Part shown: positions 16,415 through 24,572 of the stretch, one piece after another
How the letters are laid out: every line of letters begins with the position of its first letter
Numbering within the stretch: position 1 is the stretch's first letter
Assembly (NCBI GenBank): GCA_934122275.1
Contig: CAKOWI010000011.1
Location: 1 to 25,553, forward strand
Origin: an uncultured Bacilli bacterium
GTDB lineage: Bacteria > Bacillota_I > Bacilli_A > RF39 > UBA660
DNA: 25,553 nt
Direction: 5' to 3'
The notes under the pieces: model-generated
What the model was told of the DNA's origin: nothing
The model's input: only the letters and a program-made list of their open reading frames with translations
Databases searched by the model: none
Program-made: the position numbers and the translations under genes

Positions 16415-16438
16415 AAAAAAAAGAACTCTATTGAGTTC
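16415..16438 (-). terminator. Terminator just upstream of the recombinase operon
   Basis: GAACTC and GAGTTC pair around a 4-base loop, followed by eight T on the minus strand. It ends transcription from the cargo operons only 36 bases before the small gene upstream of the recombinase. Confidence 0.8.
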
Positions 16439-16515
16439 CATAACACCTGTCATAATTTAAAATTCAATATTTCTTAATGAAAGAGAATAAACCCTATAAA
16501 TCATTATTTAAAATA

Positions 16516-16913
16516 TTAAGTTTTCAAATAACAATTTATAGATATATATATAATCCTAATTTTTAAAATTTTGAATTTGCTTTGCTTTTTATCACAATTA
16601 ATTATAATAATGAAATCTACTTCCTTTATTTTTTCATCACAATTTTTAATTTGAGTCATTAATGCTTGAAAGTTTTCTCTTTCAGTATCCATTTGTGTTG
16701 CATCAGACAATTTTCTAGTTATACTTCTTTCAGACATTAAAAACTCATAATTACTATCAAGTCTTCTTACTAATTCTTCTGATATATGTTCCAATGCTTT
16801 ATCATTATCATTTACTAATCCGAAATAATATCTACTTGTTGTTGTTAAATCTTGTAAATTGTTTTCATGACTTTCAACTACTCCACCCAGTCAAAAAGAA
16901 TTACTTTATTCAT
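16516..16913 (-). pseudogene. Frameshifted HAD-like hydrolase gene
   Basis: From ATG 16913 the frame reads MNKVILFDWVE then TAG. Adding one G to the GGG run (plus 16886-16888) gives FDWGGVVESHEN, the typical first motif of HAD hydrolases (FDxGGV). The second frame then runs on through LVRRLDSNYEFLMSERS to a TAA at 16516. The total is about 130 residues, shorter than most HAD enzymes, and the tail is low-complexity, so the 3' end is probably also lost. The ATG overlaps the stop region of the MFS gene (coupled translation). A sequencing error in the homopolymer is the main alternative. Confidence 0.55.
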
Positions 16914-18135
16914 TACAAGCACTATCCTTATAGTTAACATTAATTTCCTTACACTTGTTCATTGATGATTGTAATCTTATTGAACTAACTGCTCTCATTA
17001 TTGCAAAAACAACAAATATTGTCATTATATAATTTGAATTTGTAAATGCCATAAATATAAATAATATATTACTTATTATTCTGCCTATAAACAATGAAGT
17101 TTCTATACTTAAGAAGTATTCAACTTTAAATTCTTTCTTAATTGATTTTATATTTGAAAAATTAGAAACATTCTTTTCGTTAATCAAATCAGTTAATCCT
17201 TTTGAAATTGTTTGAAATAAGTTATATAAAACTATTGTTATAAAATTACAATTTAATAACATTATACAAAGTAACATTATTGTTATTGTTGATGTAGAAA
17301 TCATTAAACTATTATAATATTTGGGTTTAATTACTTTGACAAACAGTAACCCAATTAATGCAGAAATAATACTAAATATTGATGTAAAAATTCCAAGACT
17401 AATACTTTCTGAAAACACCTTAATAATATAAATTGTTATAACATAAGATAAAGTTCATTCTGAATATGTAAGTCCAGCACATATCTTTGCTTCAATTATT
17501 CTTTTGAATTGTTCCTGATTTTTTGTTCTTCTTCTAAATTCTTTAAAATTAGTTCTATCACTCTTTGGAATGTTATCATCTTTAAAAATATTTGAAAGTA
17601 TTATTTCTAATATAACAATAAATAGTGCAAATATAGTTGCATTAATAAAACCAGATTTTTGAATTATGCTTGCAAATATAAGAGGAAAGATTATTGAAAT
17701 GATATTTTTTGTTAAAGTATAAGTACCAATGTATTTTGCTCTATCCCTATTATCAACACCATCAGTTTCAATCATATTATAAACGGAATAATAAAAGCCT
17801 TCTTCTAATCCATATAAAAGTCCAATGAAATATATATAATCTACCACTTTTTCTTTTAAAAGAATGATTGAAATAAAATATATAAAGTAAAGAATAATAC
17901 CAATGCGCATAAATCGTATTCTACCTTTAGATTTACAATGATTTCTCGCAAGAAAAATTACTAGCCAAATTGCTATTACTGAAACTAATTTATAAATTCC
18001 AAGTGGTAGTATATTACTATTAGAAACAGTTAAAAAATACAATACTAAAAATACATCTACAAAATTATTCAAAATACCTTTTAATATTCTTAATGAAAAA
18101 AGTATTTTATAATTATCAAACTTCTCTCTCATCAT
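16906..18135 (-). pseudogene. MFS transporter gene with an internal TGA
   Basis: Two reading frames, 17455-18135 and 16906-17418, are in the same frame and separated only by TGA (17457-17455) and twelve sense codons. Read through, they give one hydrophobic protein of about 409 residues with some 12 membrane segments, the size of a major facilitator. Hydrophobic helices, the charged loop GVDNRDRAKYIGTYT and a central Lys/Arg-rich cytoplasmic loop before the break are visible. A nonsense mutation (for example from GGA or TGG) is the simplest reading. SD AAGGGAG precedes ATG 18135, which overlaps the end of the HAD gene. Substrate unknown. Confidence 0.7.
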
Positions 18136-18916
18136 ATAAATGCTCCCTTAAATAATTAATAACACCATCATTGTTATGATCGAAAGTTATAATATCATTT
18201 GCCTTTTCTTGCACTTCTGGCAAAGCATTTTTAAGAGCAACACTATAACCACAATTTTCTAAAACCTCAATATCATTTAACCCGTCACCAAATGCTATAA
18301 TCTCATCATTATCAATATTAAGATAATTAGCCAATTCTCTTATTCTATTATATTTAGATGAACCTTTAGCCATTATCTCAATCCATTTTCTTTCTGAAAA
18401 AGAATCTTGCATAATTACGATTTCTAATTCTGAAAAATCATTAATTAGTTTATTATAAACATCCATAACTGCTTCATTATCTTTCATAGAAATTGCTATA
18501 TGAGATATATATTTGCAATTGTTTATTATATAATCTTTATCTTTAATAGTTTTTACAATATCACTATTTTCAATTTCATCAGAATATTTATAAATAGTAT
18601 TTTTATCACAAATATCTATATAACGACAATCTTCACTATAATAATCAAAAATTCTTTTTGCTATTTCTAAATCAATATAATTACTAGAAAGTACACTTGA
18701 TTCCTTTCTATCATAAACGCATGAACCTGTATCAGATATAATATAATTTGCAAAATCAGCTCCATCTGTTGCCTTTAGTGCCGAAGCGTAAATTCTTCCA
18801 GTTGCAATTGCAATAATATATCCTTTATCTTTTAACCTTTTAAAATATTGTTTAGTTGAAGTAGATACTTTTCTATCACTGTTTAAAATTGTACCATCCA
18901 AATCAATTACTATCAT
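18116..18916 (-). CDS. Cof-type HAD-superfamily phosphatase
   Basis: A Mg-dependent phosphatase of the Cof/YidA group, usually active on sugar phosphates or similar small molecules. From ATG 18916 the product has 266 residues with motif I IDLDGTILNSD, motif II region AIATGR, the Lys region MAKGSSKYN and motif IV FGDGLNDIEVL, plus the C2-type cap between them. In-frame GTG codons at 18925 and 18934 are alternative starts; the SD evidence (AGGATGTGAT) is ambiguous. The stop TGA is followed directly by TAA. First gene of the HAD - MFS - HAD-like operon. Confidence 0.88.
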   Translation of the reverse strand: MIVIDLDGTILNSDRKVSTSTKQYFKRLKDKGYIIAIATGRIYASALKATDGADFANYIISDTGSCVYDRKESSVLSSNYIDLEIAKRIFDYYSEDCRYIDICDKNTIYKYSDEIENSDIVKTIKDKDYIINNCKYISHIAISMKDNEAVMDVYNKLINDFSELEIVIMQDSFSERKWIEIMAKGSSKYNRIRELANYLNIDNDEIIAFGDGLNDIEVLENCGYSVALKNALPEVQEKANDIITFDHNNDGVINYLREHLYDEREV

Positions 18917-19006
18917 TTTTATCACAAATATCACATCCTAGTAAGTAACATCATATTAAATCATATCATAAATATTGCTATTATCATATTGATATACAAC
19001 GTTTTC

Positions 19007-19030
19007 TAAAAAAAAACACCAAATGGTGTT
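19007..19030 (-). terminator. Terminator of the GNAT-ABC operon
   Basis: AACACC (19015-19020) and GGTGTT (19025-19030) form the stem with loop AAAT, followed by a nine-base T run on the minus strand. Confidence 0.85.
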
Positions 19031-19042
19031 CTTATGTATTAA

Positions 19043-19313
19043 TTATCTTCTAAATCCGCCAAAAGATTCTGTATCATCATAATCATCTTCTTAAGTCACA
19101 TCAATAAGTTGTTTTAATAATGATGCACCACCTAATGAAGCTATAACAGATTTTGGATATTTTTTTGCCCAATCTGGCAAATCATCAATACTTTGTTTTT
19201 GATCAGATTCAAAAGTCATATCATCTTGTTTTTGTTCATCTAAAAATTGTGTTGTAGATTCAACAGTAGAAAATCTTGCTCTTAATTGATCTAATCTATC
19301 GCATATTCATCAC
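19043..19313 (-). pseudogene. Detached, broken 3' part of the small acidic gene
   Basis: A frame without a start codon reads DRLDQLRARFSTVESTTQ, then DDLPDWAKKYPKSVIASLGG, KQLIDVT, an internal TAA (19093-19091), EDDYDDTESFGGFRR and TAA. It begins where the 107-residue frame ends, shifted by one base, so one gene with a deletion near 19300 is likely. Trp is coded by TGG here. Function unknown. Confidence 0.45.
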
Positions 19314-19614
19314 TTAAATCTTCATATAACATTTCAGGAATTCCAACACCTTCACCATCTATTTCCATTGAAATTGAATCACCATCTGGCATATATGAAA
19401 GCAATTTTTTCATATCCTCATCTGCTGAATACCAACTTAAATTTCTTGTACAAGCTAATTCTACCGAATTACTATTTATTTCACTACTATCAAAGTCAAA
19501 CCTAACTATTGAATTTGGAATTATCATTTTAGCTAATTTATGAAATTCCTTAGTATGTCCTCCCTTGTATTTTATTTGGAAATCTCCGTCCCAACTCATT
19601 TTAAACATCTTCAT
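19291..19614 (-). CDS. Small acidic protein of unknown function, possibly truncated
   Basis: The 107-residue product is rich in Asp, Glu and Ser and has no membrane segment or signal peptide. I do not recognise the family. It starts three bases after the stop of the ABC exporter gene, has no SD, and is probably translated by coupling. Its TAG at 19291 may come from a frameshift, because a protein-like frame continues in the next register to 19043. As the last gene of the operon it could be a partner, substrate or immunity-type protein of the exporter, but nothing in the sequence proves this. Confidence 0.6.
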   Translation of the reverse strand: MKMFKMSWDGDFQIKYKGGHTKEFHKLAKMIIPNSIVRFDFDSSEINSNSVELACTRNLSWYSADEDMKKLLSYMPDGDSISMEIDGEGVGIPEMLYEDLSDEYAID

Positions 19615-19617
19615 TTT

Positions 19618-21360
19618 TTATATAATTTCGTTTTCTGTATTGCTTATACTAGCAAATGTTCTGTTTCTAAGCTCCCTATATAAAGAACTCTTATTAAATA
19701 CCTCTTCATTTGTTCCTTTTGATACTACTTTTCCTTTATTAAGAACAATTACTCTATCTGCAATTTCCATCATTTCTGGTTTATGTGTAATCATAATTAT
19801 CGTATGATCTTGTTTTAAATCTTTTAATATTTCTCCAATTTTTGTTGTTGAATTTGGATCTATATTACTAGTTACTTCATCAAACAATAATATTTCTGAC
19901 TTAGTTAGTATTGCTCTCGCAATAACTAATAATTGTTTTTGCCCTTCAGATAACAATCTTTCTTCTTCGTTAATTATTGTATTATATCCTTTAGGCAAGC
20001 TTTCAATAAAATCATGTATTCCAACTCGTTTACAAGCTTCTATTTGATTTCTATGATTACTATCAACTAAAGATAAGTTATCTTTTATACTCATTTCAAA
20101 TACAAATGGTTTTTGAAAGACACCTGAAACATTAGAAGCATAAGTTTTCTTATCATAATTGTATATATTTTCTTCATCTATTGTTATACTTCCAGACTTT
20201 ATTCTATCTAATCTATATAATAAATTTACTATTGTTGTTTTTCCAGAACCACTATGTCCTACAATTGTCGTAATTTCATTTGGATATATTTTAAATGAAA
20301 CATTATTAAGTATCGCTTTATCTTTTATTTCGTAATTCACTTTATCAAATACAACAACACCATTAATATAATCATTTGTAATATCACCAAAATCAATATT
20401 ACTATCAGATGTATAATCTAATATATTTTTAATTCTTTTTACTCTTATTCCATAATTACTTAAATTTAGTAAATAAGTAAGCATAGAATCAGTACATGTT
20501 ATAGTTAACTCAAAATAACTAATTAATAAAATCAATTTATCAATGGTCATTTTGTCATTACATACTAAATATGCTAGGAATATATATAACAATATCTTAC
20601 CAATATATACAATATATGGCATTTTACAATATCTACTTGTAAGTGCACTTCTTTTTCCATCGTATTCTTGTGTCCATTTAACCCTTGTTTTATCCAACTT
20701 TTTGTTTAAATTTGGCATCATATTTAATGATTTGACTTGCTTTAAATTTACTAACATTTGATTTAAAGTATCAATTACCTTATCTTCATATTTTCTTGTA
20801 CCTTCATAATATTTAGAAACTCTTTTTGAATTATTATTCATAAGAATAAGATATAACAGATCAATAGCTAATGCCATTAATGCAACTCCAATATTATAAG
20901 AACTAAAGATTAAAAATATTATAATTAACTCAATAAATCTCATTAATGCTTCTGATGCTGCATTCATTACATCAACTAAATACCTAACATCATCACTTGT
21001 AGTATCGACTATTTTTCCTTTTGAAATTTTATTAAATATTGAATCATTATTTGCTACATGCTCAAATAACTTTTTTTGAACTTCCAAATGATAATAATTT
21101 GCTAAAACTGTATATGTATGATAATTCCAATGTAGCATACTGAAATATAACGCATAGAAAATCATATACAACAAGACATAATACCAAATCCCATTAAAAT
21201 TATTTTCAGTTATAACTGCTATAATACCTGCTGTTGCTATTGGGGGTAATAAACTAGATAAATTATATAAACAGCAACTGACAAACATTTGAATTACTAC
21301 GATAAATTTATCATTAGCTATTTTTATTAAGGTTCTTACTGTATCAAAATATCTTCTCAT
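19618..21360 (-). CDS. ABC exporter (fused membrane and ATPase domains)
   Basis: The 580-residue half-transporter has an N-terminal six-helix membrane domain (about residues 20-305) and a C-terminal ATPase. Visible are Walker A GHSGSGKTT (368-376), Q-loop Q416, signature LSEGQ (470-474; usually LSGGQ), Walker B EILLFDE and switch histidine H526. It would act as a homodimer or with a partner and export a peptide, lipid or drug. There is no peptidase domain. It starts seven bases after the stop of the two-TM membrane protein gene with only a weak SD, so translation is probably coupled. Confidence 0.93.
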   Translation of the reverse strand: MRRYFDTVRTLIKIANDKFIVVIQMFVSCCLYNLSSLLPPIATAGIIAVITENNFNGIWYYVLLYMIFYALYFSMLHWNYHTYTVLANYYHLEVQKKLFEHVANNDSIFNKISKGKIVDTTSDDVRYLVDVMNAASEALMRFIELIIIFLIFSSYNIGVALMALAIDLLYLILMNNNSKRVSKYYEGTRKYEDKVIDTLNQMLVNLKQVKSLNMMPNLNKKLDKTRVKWTQEYDGKRSALTSRYCKMPYIVYIGKILLYIFLAYLVCNDKMTIDKLILLISYFELTITCTDSMLTYLLNLSNYGIRVKRIKNILDYTSDSNIDFGDITNDYINGVVVFDKVNYEIKDKAILNNVSFKIYPNEITTIVGHSGSGKTTIVNLLYRLDRIKSGSITIDEENIYNYDKKTYASNVSGVFQKPFVFEMSIKDNLSLVDSNHRNQIEACKRVGIHDFIESLPKGYNTIINEEERLLSEGQKQLLVIARAILTKSEILLFDEVTSNIDPNSTTKIGEILKDLKQDHTIIMITHKPEMMEIADRVIVLNKGKVVSKGTNEEVFNKSSLYRELRNRTFASISNTENEII

Positions 21361-21367
21361 ATTATTA

Positions 21368-22549
21368 CTACTTTATATCTTTTTCGTATTCAATATCTGT
21401 TACATCATATTTTTGCTTATTAGAGATATAATTTAGTAATTTTTGTGAACCCCAACCTATTAATGCTAATATAAAGAAATAAACAAATCCAAATATAGTA
21501 AATGTTGGTGCTGAATCTGTAAACAAATTAAGTAACGCAGCACCTGCACTCATAGAAGTAACAATTGTTAAACTATTAACAGATTTACTTGTTACATCAG
21601 ATTTAATATTCTCAAATTGTTTTTGGGCAGCAGAAACATAATTTTGTGTCATTCCCCATAAATATTGGATATATTGAAGTGTATCTCTAAGTGTTTCATA
21701 TCTATAACCAGATATTTCTAAAAACTCTGACAATTCAGTATCACTTTTTGCTATTTTTTCTCTGGTAGGAATGTATGTACTCATTTGCTTTATTCTTCCA
21801 TCTATCAAATTAATGGTTTTAGCATATCCTTCAAGTTTTGTTGTAAATTTAACAATATCAGAACCTTTTACTTTAGCATGTTCTTTAACTTCATCAATTT
21901 TTTCCCAAATAATTCTATGAATATTTAAATATCTATGAAGTTGTCCTTTAAATTCACGAATAAATACTTGTTCTTCGATATATCTTTCTATTTCATCATT
22001 TGATTTTGATTTATTATTAATAAAATAATATTTATCTCCACGAATAACATTATATTTTTCATTTTTAAATTCAAAATATTTTTGTTTTTCTGTTTTAACA
22101 AGTAATTCTTGCATTTGTTCTTGTGTTACTTTATCACATACAATAAAATATGGATAAACACTTTCTATACCAGCTAATTCTTTTGGAACTGGTGCACCTA
22201 AACTAAACAAGTAATTTAATGCTGGTGATAAACTTTTTTCATAATAGTCTTGTACCTTATCTATATCTGAAAATAGAGTATCTTCAGTTACATTTTTATT
22301 ATTTAAAGTTATTAATCCATCTTCAAATATTTTAACATTGATACCAACACCAGTAGTAAAAGTTATAAATTCTTCTCCTGATACTCCATATTCAATATTC
22401 CCTATTGATAAATTCTTTCTATGCTCATTAAGCTTTTCAGAATCTAATTTTAGTTCTGATTTACAATCTCTCAAAAAATCATAAATTTCAGATAATTGCA
22501 ACATAGTTCTTTGAAACCAGCCACCTATATAAACATTACTAATCTTCAT
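21368..22549 (-). CDS. Membrane protein with helical body and two C-terminal TM segments
   Basis: The 393-residue product starts with a soluble alpha/beta-looking region (about residues 1-170). A long charged helical region follows (about 170-325), then two membrane segments (near SLTIVTSMSAGAALL and TFTIFGFVYFFILALIGW) and a short charged tail. This order resembles CorA-type and RMND1/DUF155-type proteins, but the CorA GMN motif is absent and I cannot name the family. ATG 22549 lies seven bases after AGGAGG; an in-frame GTG at 22555 is less likely. It sits between the acetyltransferase and the ABC exporter with gaps of under 20 bases. Confidence 0.75.
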   Translation of the reverse strand: MKISNVYIGGWFQRTMLQLSEIYDFLRDCKSELKLDSEKLNEHRKNLSIGNIEYGVSGEEFITFTTGVGINVKIFEDGLITLNNKNVTEDTLFSDIDKVQDYYEKSLSPALNYLFSLGAPVPKELAGIESVYPYFIVCDKVTQEQMQELLVKTEKQKYFEFKNEKYNVIRGDKYYFINNKSKSNDEIERYIEEQVFIREFKGQLHRYLNIHRIIWEKIDEVKEHAKVKGSDIVKFTTKLEGYAKTINLIDGRIKQMSTYIPTREKIAKSDTELSEFLEISGYRYETLRDTLQYIQYLWGMTQNYVSAAQKQFENIKSDVTSKSVNSLTIVTSMSAGAALLNLFTDSAPTFTIFGFVYFFILALIGWGSQKLLNYISNKQKYDVTDIEYEKDIK

Positions 22550-22560
22550 ATTCACACCTC

Positions 22561-23001
22561 CTAATCTACATCTTTAGTAAAGAATTTTGCATCCATAACT
22601 TCAAATCCATAGCTATGATAAAGTCCATGTGCTGCCTCTCTAAAATTTTTTGACCATAATTCTACACATTTACAATTATGTTCTTTCGCAATTTTAAAAC
22701 ATTCATCCAACATTTTTGTTCCTATATGTCCACGTCTTAATTCTGGTTTAACGCAAACATGATTTAAAATTGCATAAGTATTCATATCTTCATAAATAGT
22801 TGGAATAACATTAATTTTAGCGTGAGCTATAATTTTATTATTCATAGTACCTATAAGATAAATCTGATTTGGATCTTTCTCATTTTCCGACCAAATTCTT
22901 TTTGCATACTCCAAAGAAGTATTTTCATCAAAGCATACATTACATAATTTAATTATGCCTTCAACATCTTTAGCTGTTGCAATTTTGAATTCTACATCCA
23001 T
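22561..23001 (-). CDS. GNAT-family N-acetyltransferase
   Basis: The 146-residue product is one GNAT domain. The acetyl-CoA binding motif A is at about residues 85-100 (HVCVKPELRRGHIGTKML, with the RRGxxG pyrophosphate loop), followed by the C-terminal GLYHSYGFEVMDAKFF. The substrate could be an amino group on a small molecule, drug, peptide or protein. First gene of the four-gene operon, with AGGAGG and a leader hairpin upstream (23025-23051). It may self-protect or modify the exporter's substrate, which is inference. Confidence 0.9.
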   Translation of the reverse strand: MDVEFKIATAKDVEGIIKLCNVCFDENTSLEYAKRIWSENEKDPNQIYLIGTMNNKIIAHAKINVIPTIYEDMNTYAILNHVCVKPELRRGHIGTKMLDECFKIAKEHNCKCVELWSKNFREAAHGLYHSYGFEVMDAKFFTKDVD

Positions 23002-23024
23002 TAAAATAACCTCCTATTTCTCAA

Positions 23025-23051
23025 AGTAATCTGCTTTGTTAAGCAATTACT
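23025..23051 (-). promoter_or_regulatory. Leader hairpin upstream of the GNAT operon
   Basis: On the minus strand AGTAAT-T-GCTT pairs with AAGC-AG-ATTACT, closing a 4-base loop. It ends about 12 bases before the AGGAGG of the GNAT gene and could affect translation or be a regulator site. Confidence 0.4.
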
Positions 23052-23078
23052 CTCATATCATATTGATTATACTATAAA

Positions 23079-23107
23079 AATCTACATTTTTGGAGATTTA
23101 TTGTAAA
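23079..23107 (-). promoter_or_regulatory. Possible promoter of the GNAT-ABC operon
   Basis: TTTACA (plus 23102-23107) and TAGATT (plus 23079-23084) are 17 bases apart, with TG before the -10 box. A TATAAT nearby lacks a good -35 box. Confidence 0.35.
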
Positions 23108-23185
23108 TTTATGTCAAATTTTAGTCTTTTTATTTAAATTTATATAAATTTTACCTGTTTATTTATAAAAAATAACCTTTTTTTC

Positions 23186-23872
23186 TTAAAGTAGTTTGTT
23201 CCAATGTTTTCTGTATTCTTCACCTTGTTTTGCAAAATGAGATAAAGCATTTGCTGTTGCTCCAGTATCTGTATCTAATATTCTGTTCAAGTCTCTAGTA
23301 GTACTACCAGATTCTGCTTTAATAACTTTACCATCTTTAAAATCTAACTTTACGTTAGAAAAAGTAATATCTTGATATAAAACATCTACATTATAAGTTA
23401 TTGTACCATTTACACTTTCCAACTCACGTGCAATAAATACTTCTCCATCAGGTAAGTTGATTTTACCATCACAAATAACTGCTTTATATTTTCCAATATT
23501 AAAATCTAAATCTGTTGTAGGAGTCAGTATTCTTACTCTATTAGACTTATCCATTCTTTCCTTTAAAGGCAACATAAGTTTACCCGTTTTTCCGTAGCCT
23601 GCCAAAACAGTATCGAAATAAAAGTTTTCAAACTTTTGTGTACTCATATCAAATTTTTGTGCAAATACTTTTGGAGGGTATTGAACTGTTACTAATTTTG
23701 TCTTTGGTAAACGTAGATTCCAATGAACTGGTTTATAATATAAATTATGGTATAAATTTCATTTTTCTGGTGGAATATCACTTAATTCGAATAAATTGTC
23801 ATCATCATTTATTTCTATATAAACATCCATTTCTGACATCATTACTGATTCTAATGCACTTTGAATGTTTAT
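23186..23872 (-). pseudogene. Fragment of an M29-family aminopeptidase gene
   Basis: The frame reads SALESVMMSEMDVYIEI, SDIPPEK, TGA (23761-23759), then KPVHWNLRLPKTK, MSTQKFENFYFD, LPDGEVF and SVNGTITYN, typical of the central part of M29 (AmpS/PepS) metallo-aminopeptidases. A TAA at 23875-23873 and the internal TGA break it upstream. After DTDTGA it changes to an unrelated tail ending HWNKLL. The metal ligands of this family lie further toward the C-terminus, so the gene is dead even where open (ATG 23647 to 23186). It is probably a leftover of rearrangement. Confidence 0.7.
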
Positions 23873-24392
23873 TTATTTGGCACTAATATTCCTTAATAGT
23901 TCTCTTTGTATGTCACTTTCAGTTATATTTATTAATTCAAATGTAAGAATGTTATGTTCTTCTGGAATAAAAAAATGATGCTTTGGTTTTATCATCTTTA
24001 TATATTTGTTCTTTAATATTTTCTTTATTAGTATTTATTTGAGTGGCCTTTTTGGTATATCCTTTTACCATATGCCCTTTTCGGTAATACGGATTTATAT
24101 TAAAAGGTATTTCATAAATTGAATAATCGTAATAAAACTTTCCATGTTCATCTTGTTTTCGTATGCGAGTTATATACTTACTGTTTTCTAACTCTAGTAA
24201 AATGTTTCTTAATGCTTTTATACTTTCTTTACCTATTGCTTCTAAATCTTTCATTGAATAATCCCGAGTTTCTGGTAATGATAGCATAAATGACAATAAT
24301 CCTTTAGCTTTGTATGATAAGTTTTTATCTTGTAAATGATAGTTACTCATAACAGTATAGTTTTTATTTTTTTCTATTGTAAATTTTGCCAT
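23873..24392 (-). pseudogene. Frameshifted helix-turn-helix (replication-type) protein of a mobile element
   Basis: From ATG 24392 the frame reads MAKFTIEKNKNYTVMSNYHL..., with a winged-helix-like domain (LSYKAKGLLSFMLSLPETRD, YSMKDLEAIGKESIKALRNI) and a basic linker. This resembles replication-initiation or helix-turn-helix proteins of Firmicute conjugative elements. It ends at 23952 as KASFFYSRRT. Removing one T from a seven-T run (plus 23969-23975) would continue as FFIPEEHNILTFELINITES, a more likely native tail. The frame then runs into the M29 fragment. SD AAGGAG is only about two bases from the ATG, and a terminator sits 20 bases upstream. Confidence 0.6.
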
Positions 24393-24411
24393 AACTCCTT
24401 CTCATTCCATC

Positions 24412-24434
24412 AAAAAAACAGACTATACAGTCTG
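24412..24434 (-). terminator. Terminator that would end the recombinase gene in the circular form
   Basis: CAGACT (24419-24424) and AGTCTG (24429-24434) pair around ATAC, followed by seven T on the minus strand. In the integrated state it follows only the truncated dacA 5' part. In the circle, the recombinase frame read across attP stops at TAG 24425-24423, inside this hairpin. Confidence 0.85.
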
Positions 24435-24534
24435 CATTTTATTAAAAGGTGTAACTATATTTAAACTAGCAATATAAGAAACAGTATAATTACTATGGCA
24501 TATATTCGTTGAATTTCTTGCATATTCTTGGTTA

Positions 24535-24572
24535 ATCACTATGTAGTCATAATATTGGTTGTTGATGCTATT
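24535..24572. other. attR, right junction of the integrative element
   Basis: Read on the plus strand, the arm ATCACTATGTAGTCATAA (24535-24552) is followed by TA, the core TT (24555-24556), then GGTTGTTGATGC, which is dacA on the other strand. The arm-to-core distance is the same as at attL. Confidence 0.93.

Larger units (their letters stand above)
14549..24556. mobile_element. Complete 10-kb serine-recombinase integrative element in dacA
   Basis: The element is bounded by TT dinucleotides (plus strand) at 14549-14550 and 24555-24556, giving a circle of 10,006 bp. Predicted attP: 18-bp perfect inverted arms around GG-AA-TA with the core exactly central. Predicted attB: ...TCA-ACA-ACC-AAG-ATT-ATG..., with the core in the catalytic Lys codon of dacA. 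All clear genes point leftward: decayed HTH gene and M29 fragment, GNAT - membrane protein - ABC - small protein, HAD - MFS - HAD-like, small SHOCT-like protein and recombinase. No relaxase, coupling protein or phage structural gene is visible, so mobilisation would need help or has been lost. Confidence 0.92.

Noticed and set aside
16906..17418. Separate membrane protein starting at ATG 17418
   Set aside because: It is in the same frame as the upstream MFS half, has no SD at its ATG, and completes a transporter of normal length.
16906..18135. UGA read as Trp (code 4) explaining the MFS frame
   Set aside because: The Trp codons I checked in intact genes are all TGG, and the TGA in the M29 relic does not appear to replace a Trp. 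The tandem-stop pattern is noted separately.
23638..23886. Plus-strand hydrophobic frame
   Set aside because: It lies opposite the M29 fragment and has no SD or family resemblance.
14549..24556. Prophage
   Set aside because: No capsid, portal, terminase, tail or lysis gene is seen; only a serine recombinase and cargo.
14549..24556. Conjugative element able to transfer itself
   Set aside because: No relaxase, coupling protein or secretion genes are visible within the two att sites.
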